A DNA stretch of 64,000 nucleotides, from contig CAKMRJ010005523.1 in the NCBI GenBank assembly GCA_928212115.1, positions 97,240,441-97,304,440 of the forward strand, in the 5' to 3' direction. This DNA comes from Lactuca virosa. Taxonomy: Eukaryota > Streptophyta > Magnoliopsida > Asterales > Asteraceae. Positions 56,276 to 64,000 of the stretch are shown piece after piece (position 1 is the stretch's first letter; every line of letters starts with the position of its first letter). A program made the position numbers and the translations under genes. Under the pieces are notes generated by a model. It saw only the letters and a list, made by a program, of their open reading frames with translations, did not search any database and was not told the DNA's origin.

Positions 56276-58592
56276 TGTGACATCCCCTAATTTCTCGGCC
56301 AGAAAAGACCGATTTAATTTATGCTTTTTAAAATAAAATCAGAGAAATCTTTTCAAAAGATGTTGCGGAATTGGTCCCCAAACAACATATGATAAAAGTT
56401 TATCAAAACCCTTCATTAAGAAGGTATATATTTTCCATATATATCAAAACCTCGGGATGTCATGTTCCGATACAGATCAAAAGCATAAACAAGACATTAT
56501 AAGCCTTACTACAGTTATTTACAACTATTGGCCTATAATCCAAAAATCTTACGTCATCCTCCGACTATGCTCGGGGTCCACTACCTATAATCATAAAAAA
56601 AAACTGAGTGGGTCAGGCTTGGGAGCCTGGTGAGCATATAGGGATTTCAACCCACAATAATAATAAACTTATTAAGTTCACCAATCAACAATAACCCTGA
56701 TTACCCGTTCCCGTTATCCTCACTTTACGTCCCTAAACACTTTTCACAAGGGACCTAGCCTAAAGAATATCATCGGGATGGACACTACTGCTAAGGGGTT
56801 CCTCAGCCATACATGTCCTAAAGGCAACCATGAGGGGGATGGAGTACAGCGAATAAACACCCAAGTTCATTAACACCTACAGGTTGCGGGCCTGCTAGTG
56901 CTTTCCACTGGACTGTCTAGAAAGTCCGTGGTCGTCATCCAAACTCCGCTAGATGACTGAATCACAAATCACAATGAGGCCTCTCATCACTTTTATTTTA
57001 TCACACATCACTATCTACCCATGTTCTACCCAACATATTTGTAGATAAAAATACATATATACAGTTTAAAACTTGTATAAAACATCAACTCAACAGTCAC
57101 CTCAAATAAACAATTAATATATTTACACATAGCACGTATTATAAGGTAAATACTTCATATCTATGTGTAAAATGAAAGTGACTATACACTCACTTGATTT
57201 GATGAAAATCGGGCAGCAATTCGTTTCCTAAAACGTTCGTTTCTAATAAAACCGGGAGTTTTATTCAGAAACCGGGCTCTGCGAGGGTCGGGCATCGAAA
57301 CCGAAAAGATAAATTTTCCGGGCTTCACGGGCTCTTTGTGGCATATTCCGGGGCTTATAATCGATACCGGGGCTTTGGGGGATTCCAAGATGAAGAAAAT
57401 ATGAAGAAAGGGGTGAAAGATGGCAAAAAATTCCAAATCTAACCGGGAAGGCTCGCATACCCCTTGTATTTATAGGGGTCCGAAGTGGGCTTGGTGGTGG
57501 GGTCCGCAGGCGAGGGTCCGTAGGTGGCTGCACGTGCGAAGGCCTCGGTGGCAGTTGTTGATTGGACCGAGGTCTACTGGTCCATCTGCGAGGCTCGGAG
57601 GCTAGGCGGTGCGAGGCTCGGTCCAGCTGCGAGCTTCGGATTGGGCCTCCCTTCGGTCGAATCAGAATCCGACACGCAGCTACTGTTCATGCGAGGGAAG
57701 GTGACACGTGGCTTCGCATGACGCACCAATTTCGGACACGTGGCACTCTTTCAGCGAAGGGGATGTCGCAAAACGTGACTATGCGAATTTTCTCGATTTT
57801 CGCGCCAAAACTTCTAAAATCCATAACTTTCGCATACGAACTCCGTTTTTGACGTTCTTTATATGCACGCGTAGGTAAAATTACGCTCTACAACTTTCGT
57901 TTAGACTTCGTCAGCTAATTTTGACTTTAATTTTTATATTATTATTTTTAACAGACCGGGACAGGAAATCCGTTAAAAATTCATAACTTCTTCATCCGAC
58001 GTCCGTTTTCATCAGACTTTTTACCGTTGTGCTACTAATGACGAGACCTTCGATTCTCGTTTAGGTCGTGTCGGCTAAAAATCACTCGATCTAAAATTCG
58101 AGTTTTTAGCTGTCTACTGCTAAGCTGAAACTTCGAAAAATCATAACTTCCTCATACGAAGTCAGATTTGGGCGTTCTTTTTATGCCTACTCTCGGTTTA
58201 ACGAACACTACGAGTTTCGTTTAGATCACTAAGGCCAAAAAGTAGTTTATCGAAAACTCACTTTTTACGACATTCGGCCCCGTGCCGGTTTGTCGCGAAA
58301 CTTCGACAGGTCATAACTTCTTCGTTATAACTCGGATTTCGGCATTCTTTATATATCCGTAATCCTTGTCACGCCCACTACAAGTTTCTTAATAGATATC
58401 GGCTTTATCTAAAATTTAATTTTTGACGCTCATTTTTATTCTTAATTAATTAAGCCCTAATAATTAAGCATAAAACACATAATTCACATAATATTCACAT
58501 AATTCCTTTTCATTTCTAAAAAATGAGTTACAAAGGTTAACCTAGACTATAATGTCAATATAAATGCCTAGCCTAGAAACACGGGCATTACA
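56276..58592 (-). repeat. Element G right (5') LTR
   Basis: 2317 bp, TGTGACATCC...GCATTACA, followed by TCTAC. TATA-like minus-strand CCTATAAATAC near 57468-57478. Six differences from the left LTR in the first 290 bp. Confidence 0.96.
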
Positions 58593-58856
58593 TCTACAAG
58601 CCTTGAACTCCCGAAATGAGGTATTTTGCTCTCCTAACTGACCCACAACAATCTCGGTTCAAAAGGTCCTGAGTCGCTCATCCAAAAGCTCCATAATCCC
58701 CTCCTTTATGGTACCAAACATCACATTATTAGCATCCATGATACCACAAGTGAAATCGGCTGCAATGAACTCGCGTAGCCTCTCATCAGTCGGTTATGTG
58801 CTCGAGCCAGAACTAGAACCAGAGCCAGAATCACCTCCTCGAGTGATCACCACCAT
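58593..58856 (-). pseudogene. Remnant F gag N-terminal part
   Basis: Met at 58854-58856 opens MVVITRGGDSGSGSSSGSS, then TDERLREFIAADFTCGIMDA, GTIKEGIMELLDERLRTF and SFREFKACRALEFF, with stops between. It continues at 48470 on the other side of element G. Homologous to the gag start of D. Confidence 0.88.
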
Positions 58857-59694
58857 ACTCAAACTAAATTACAAACATATAAAAGATCAACATAAAACTC
58901 GAGAGGACTCTCACTATACAAGTCTCCTTAGAATCCCTAGGTTTGTCCTTGTCTCAAGTATAAATCTTGTATTTCTAGTAGTACGGGCCCAATACTACCT
59001 TCCACACGTATCAATACCCTCCTCATGAGCCGTCTTGATTCATCTAAGTCACCACACTAAATATATATGCCAATCGTATGCTATACAACATACACAATCT
59101 ATTATGGCATTACCAAGGATCTCTTAGGAATTCTCAATCTGCCCGCCGCTACCATACAAAGAATCTCAATCAACATTGTCGGTTGCATTATAGATGCACG
59201 TTATACAAAAAATGGGATCACATAGACTGTCAAATGATGATTCTACCCTAATTCCACAACCAAACAAGGAACAGGAAATGAGGCTAAATCGACCATTCTA
59301 GGGCTATTTGATCCTAATCATATACAACTTTAAATACATACACTTAACAATTAACTGAGATGATATGAATTCCAAGTAATACATGTCATCCAATTCCCTT
59401 AGGCTATAAGGCATCACACAAATCAGGTAGTTCTATCATACGATTCCTGAGGGTATCCTTTACCCTATGCTAGCATAAAATTTAGATATGAGATATGCAA
59501 ATCATAACACATAAGTATGGGTATTTTGGAAATTACATACTTGAGCTCGGCTGATTGCACGCATAGCACCCCCTTTTACTTGTTGAAATCTTTTTAGAAA
59601 TTAAATTTTATTTTGAAAAGATTATCATTTCCTATGTCTGTGACACACTTAAAAGTGTGCCCGAATCCCTCAAAACAAGGCTCTAATACCACCT
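58857..59694 (-). other. Remnant F leader and primer binding site
   Basis: Untranslated leader of about 820 bp. Minus-strand TGGTATTAGAGC at 59680-59691 is one base from the initiator-Met tRNA complement and three bases from the LTR. Confidence 0.82.
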
Positions 59695-60807
59695 TGTAAC
59701 TGAATTGCACACTCGAGCTGCTACTAACACGGATCCTCACACTAAAGATAACCCAATAACAATCCAAAATAATAATCAAGATTAATACGTAAACAAAGGT
59801 CTAAATCATCCTTTATCTATCTAAGAGAAAAAGACCATTTTGCCCTTCCCACTCATGACCCAACTAGACAAGGCCCAAAACCCCTAATGACTCAAGGCCC
59901 AAAAATAGCCCAAGGGGGTTTCCTGGTAGCATTATGCCCCCACATACAACCTTTGATGCAGAAGAGTTACGGGGAAAAGATCCAGTACACGCAGCGTACC
60001 CATGGTTACGCCCGACGTACTCATCAAAGATCTAGATCTTCTATTAAGGTCTTAATGCTTTAAGACTTAACGTCCAAACTTCAGATCTAGCTCCAATAAA
60101 CGTCTAAAACCATAAATTTGAAACCTTTTTTCCTTTGCATGGCTACAAGGAGCCCAACACCAATACCCTAACTCATTTAACCATCTAAAACTCCATAACT
60201 CTTGCATGGAAGAAAACCAAGGTCCAATCTTTCATTATTATGACACTAAACACTCTAAAGTGCCTAAAAGGTCAGCTCAAAAGCTATGGAGTACTCCATA
60301 CTCATAAAGAGCAAGGTCTTGGAAAAAAGGACATGAATCTATGCTTAAACAATATCTATCAAAATAATCATCAAGATTTGAACTTTATACCTCCTGAAGA
60401 TGCACAAGGTTGAGAAGAATTTGGATCCAAAAGCTTGAGCACAACACCACCTCTTCAAGGATCTCCCTTCACCACCAAAAACACTAAAATAACACTCAAG
60501 CGCTTCAAAAATGGCACACAAGGATTAGGAATTCGAGATGAGGGTTAAAGGGGATGGACGTTAGAGGTAAAGAAAGGTTTGAGGCCATAAAGTCCTTTAA
60601 GTAGGGTCCAAACCCTAAAAATTAGGGTTTAAAACTTTCACGAGTACGCCCAATGTACCTACACCTACGCCCAACATACTATACCAAATTTGTGACCAAA
60701 ATTAAATGAGATACGTGGGGCTTAGCTCCAAATTACGTCGAGTGTAGGGGCTGAAAATGCAATTATTTGGGGTTTTAGCTAAAATTTAAATGTACCTGAT
60801 ATTGAAT
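59695..60807 (-). repeat. Remnant F 5' LTR, main part
   Basis: Begins TGTAACTGAA on the plus strand. It is interrupted at 60807 by solo LTR M and finishes at 63749-63754 (GTTACA). Read on the minus strand the restored start is TGTAACATTC. Holds GTACGCCCAATGTAC (60644-60658) and CTACGCCCAACATAC (60665-60679) next to a TATA-like CTACTTAAAG (60595-60604). Confidence 0.85.
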
Positions 60808-61031
60808 TGTCACAACTCCAAAGTTTAGACCTAGCATGGTCTAAACCTTAACCAAGTACTAGTGTAAACTATATTTCAATCCTTGTTACATTGCATCCTC
60901 TATAGCCTTAGGGCTTGTTTATGGGGCTAACAAAGAAGTAGGGAATGAAACCTAAGCTAAAATAGGAAGGTATAATTCAACATTTGGCTAAAGATCAAGG
61001 TTTAAAGCATAAATAACACACATTAAAGTGT

Positions 61032-61253
61032 GCTTACGGCCTAGAGTTAACTCCAAATGGAGTTTACGGCCAAAGAAGCTTCCAAATGAGATGTTCACGG
61101 CCAAGGTTAATTCAAGGAAGTAGTTCACGGATTGAATTAAAACAAATAAGGTAGTTCACGGCCCAATATCAATTCAAACATGTAGTTTACGGATTTAGTG
61201 ATAGGATCCAAGGTGTTCACGGTTGGGATTTTAATTCAGAAAGGAGTTTACGG
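61032..61253 (+). promoter_or_regulatory. Phased GTTYACGG octamer array in LTR M
   Basis: Octamers of the form G(T/C)TYACGG start at 61032, 61062, 61093, 61123, 61154, 61185, 61215 and 61246. Spacing is 30, 31, 30, 31, 31, 30, 31. Reverse-complement copies (CCGTRAAC, some imperfect) follow at 61316, 61347, 61461, 61492, 61527, 61648 and 61671. All lie upstream of the putative TATA near 61871. Function is inferred only from spacing and position. Confidence 0.8.
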
Positions 61254-61357
61254 ATGGGCAAATCCATAAACACACCCTTAATGGGCAAAAAATCCAATAC
61301 TAGTCCATTAATGAACCGTAAACCCAAGCTATGGCCCAATTCCAATCCGTAAACACC

Positions 61358-61457
<100 letters not shown>

Positions 61458-62993
61458 ACACCGTGAATCAATTCATTTCACTCATTTTCATTCGTAAACA
61501 CTCCCATATTTGCTCTCAATCTTCATCCGTGAACAGCCCCAATTCCTTTCAATCTTCAAGTGTTTACGCCCAGAATCTTCAAATCTTCAACCAAGTCACC
61601 AAAATCATTCATAACATCTTCAAATCTTCATAATTCACATGATCCAACCGTGAACTCATTTCCCTCCCAATCGTAAACTCCAATTCCAACATTTCTAATA
61701 AATTCCCAAATTAATTGTAAGTCTTCCCTATAATTGAATTATTATTTAACACATTATTTAAATTAATATTATTATTAATTTAAATACGACGTCGAATATA
61801 ATTATTTTGGGGTAATGTCATTCGCTCGTACAACAACTCGAGGATCGTCTCTACCGCTTCGTTATCCCAAAATCAAACGCACATATAAGGTGAGTTCATA
61901 CCCCTACATTTTCACTATTTTTAAACGTTTTTAGGGGGGGGATACAAGTAAAACACAAAGTAATTTTGTGTTAACATACAAAAGATTTCAAATAGTTTTA
62001 AAGTACATCAAGACGTTTCAACTAATTTAAATTATTTTAAGAAGTGTTTTCAAACTACTTCAAACATTTTATACGTTTATTTCAAAGTACATGGTTATAT
62101 GTATATGTCTTATACATATATAAATACAAATTTTATTTACACAACTCTTTAACCCTTTTGTAACATGTTGAGCAAAAGGGTACCTTTCTTATCGTCTCAT
62201 AGAGTTATACAAACTGTTTTGCTACAAGAACTTTCAATGCATACAGAACATACATTTAAACTATAGTAGGTATAGTTTATGGAATACTACTCTAGATCAC
62301 TCTTACAAGTACACACTACTAAAATAATTATTTAAGTATAATTATTTCATATTACTAAGGGCACTACTACAGGGTAATACAAACGATTACTAATACAAGA
62401 GAACACTATAACAGTATATGTAGGACCAGTTAATACAGGGTTTTGAAGCACTACTTCGGGTACCCACCAGGGTACAGGTTCAAGTCCTATAAATTATAAC
62501 CAGAGTATCCCGGATGGAGAGCGTGAGATTTGTGTATAGATCTATACGGGACTGACAATCCCACATCCAAACTGCTAGCTACAGTTAGGCAGTCATGCCT
62601 AGGGGTGTGACAAATGTCATAAATACTGACGCAAGAAAAACGTCGTAGAGGCCACTAGGTCATAGTAGTATGGTTATATGAAACTCACAATAGTATAAAC
62701 ATGGTTTACGGGATTAACACGACTTCAAAGATTTTTATATTAATATTAAATCTCTCTACACTACTAGTACAATACATTTACATATTCGTAAAAGAATTTC
62801 ATACAAACATTTTGATAATTAATCAAACTACAGTCCACTATTTTACACTACTTCTGGTCAGTTCCAGGCACTATTACAGACACTACAGGAATTACTACAG
62901 TATAAGCACTACACTACATTTTCAGTAACAAGAACATACACTCAGAATGGACCATAATGCAAATTCTATGATCCCTTAGTTTATATACCAGGT

Positions 62994-63034
<41 letters not shown>
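62994..63034 (+). repeat. TA microsatellite
   Basis: About 40 bp of pure TA within LTR M. Confidence 0.97.
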
Positions 63035-63036
<2 letters not shown>

Positions 63037-63743
63037 ATCCGATAAGCAGTAGAATTAGTGATTTCCGCTTCATTTCATGTTCCTTGTTTGGTTGTGGATT
63101 TAGAGAAGATTCACACAATCTACTACTTGTTCGATCATGGTTATGTATAACCTGTATACACTAAGTAACCATAGGGGGAAACAAGTATGGGTCATGTCAT
63201 TAAATACAAGTACAACTATGGTAACTAAATACAAGAACAACATACTATTTTCTAGTACAGAACATACTTTTCCGTAAGTACGTTTAACTAGGGTATACAT
63301 ACAAAAAGGTTTGCATACAAACATAACTGTAATTCAGCGCTTTTACATGTATGAGTCAACAAAACTTTCATTTCATTACATCAGAAGATATATGATTTTC
63401 TGGAGGAACAAACCAAGGTTTTCAAAGAACATACTTTCTAAATACAATTGCTTATGAACTCACCAACTTTAATGTTGACACTTTTTCAAGACCACTTGTA
63501 TTCTCAGGACACTAGTAGATAGGTACTCGCGCAGTTTCTAGAAGACGGAGCATGGTAGCTTCAAGTCTTTATTTTACTATTACTTATGGGGTAATCATAT
63601 GTGATTCAAATACAATGTAAACACTATATTATCAATACAATGGTTGTGATTTCTTTGATTACTATTATTTAATTGTTGTGATACTACACATGACGTCCTC
63701 CGCCCCCCGAACGTTTCCGCCGTTCCGGTTTGGGGGTGTGACA

Positions 63744-63754
63744 TGAATGTTACA
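63744..63754 (-). repeat. Terminus of remnant F 5' LTR beyond M
   Basis: TGAAT duplication then GTTACA, completing the LTR that began at 59695. It marks the right end of F. Confidence 0.85.
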
Positions 63755-64000
63755 ATACTTTCTCATAATGTCATTTATGAAATAAATATATAACTTTTCA
63801 TTAATTTTATAGTTTTAAAGATAACACCTATAAAATCAAATGATATTTGGTTCAAACTTATCTATGTCATAACTTATGTGCTAAGCTATCAATTGCGCGC
63901 TATAGCGGCGCTATAGCGTTTTACGGAGGTCGAGAACCGCTATTTTCACTTTAGCGTTTTCATTTAGCGGTACCGCTATTAGCGGCGCTATTCACCGCTA
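63755..64000. other. Flank of F with palindrome-rich end of a possible DNA transposon
   Basis: The first about 130 bp are AT-rich with no feature. From about 63893 to the window end the sequence is packed with CGCTATAGCG-type palindromes, including TAGCGGTACCGCTA (14-bp perfect) and GCGCTATAGCGGCGCTATAG. The density and form recall subterminal regions of plant hAT-like elements, but no transposase or target duplication is in view. Confidence 0.5.

Larger units (their letters stand above)
48471..58592 (-). mobile_element. Ty3/Gypsy element G (Tekay/Del-like), complete
   Basis: 10,122 bp with perfect TSD TCTAC (48466-48470 and 58593-58597). LTRs are 2318 and 2317 bp, about 98% identical in the first 290 bp by eye. 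PBS 56262-56273 and PPT 50789-50800. Interior order is gag, zinc knuckles, protease, RT, RNase H, integrase and C-terminal tail. Lesions: one-base gain in gag near 55480, solo LTR N in gag, TAG at 54724-54726, TAG at 52111-52113 and TAA at 51064-51066. Otherwise the reading frame is open. Confidence 0.97.

Noticed and set aside
60808..60814. Treating TGTCACA at 60808-60814 as the end of F's LTR
   Set aside because: The TGAAT duplication at 60803 and 63744 shows it is the start of solo LTR M. F's true terminus is GTTACA at 63754.

Overview
This window is plant nuclear repeat DNA. I see no host gene, tRNA, rRNA or other cellular gene in its 64 kb. Nearly every base belongs to LTR retrotransposons stacked inside one another. 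Plant-type Ty1/Copia and Ty3/Gypsy domains, initiator-Met tRNA primer sites, TG...CA LTR ends and 5-bp target duplications support this directly. A eudicot is certain enough. An Asteraceae source, perhaps lettuce-like, is my inference from familiar LTR motifs such as ACTCG-N-CGAGT and GTACGC...GCGTAC, and is not proven.

Layout, left to right. Positions 1-23845 are Gypsy element A (minus strand, Tekay/Del-like), whose left LTR begins before the window. A Copia element (433-7919, TSD CCCTG) sits in A's left LTR. A gag-only Gypsy element B (10212-17758, TSD TTGTG) sits in A's integrase. A itself lies inside the integrase of an older plus-strand Gypsy remnant C (23846-25276). Positions 25277-26933 are a minus-strand LTR-like scar H carrying an exact 49-bp tandem array. 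Positions 26934-38495 are plus-strand Gypsy remnant I. I is broken by a 3.6-kb non-autonomous LTR element (29077-32697, TSD TTATT), an LTR fragment J (about 32837-34292), and a probable solo LTR K (36292-37772, TSD TCTAT/TTTAT) just after the reverse transcriptase active site. Its integrase ends at LTR fragment L (38496-40002).

Positions 40003-47391 are the 5' part of a Copia element E whose gag is split by old Gypsy element D (40746-47108). Positions 47392-63754 are minus-strand Gypsy remnant F. F is interrupted by the complete 10.1-kb element G (48471-58592, TSD TCTAC), and G's gag carries a 536-bp solo LTR N (54809-55344, TSD ACATC). F's LTR carries a 2.9-kb solo LTR M (60808-63743, TSD TGAAT). 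The last 246 bases hold palindromes that look like the end of a DNA transposon.

All coding regions are damaged by stops, frameshifts or insertions. G is closest to intact: one 864-codon reading frame spans zinc knuckles, protease, reverse transcriptase and RNase H, followed by an integrase frame. The most interesting signals are regulatory or structural rather than protein-coding. They are a helically phased octamer array in LTR M, a conserved four-fold 160-bp repeat in the U3 of families A, B and G, palindromes placed next to TATA boxes in several unrelated LTRs, and a Copia copy whose 5' LTR lacks its promoter yet has a perfect target duplication.
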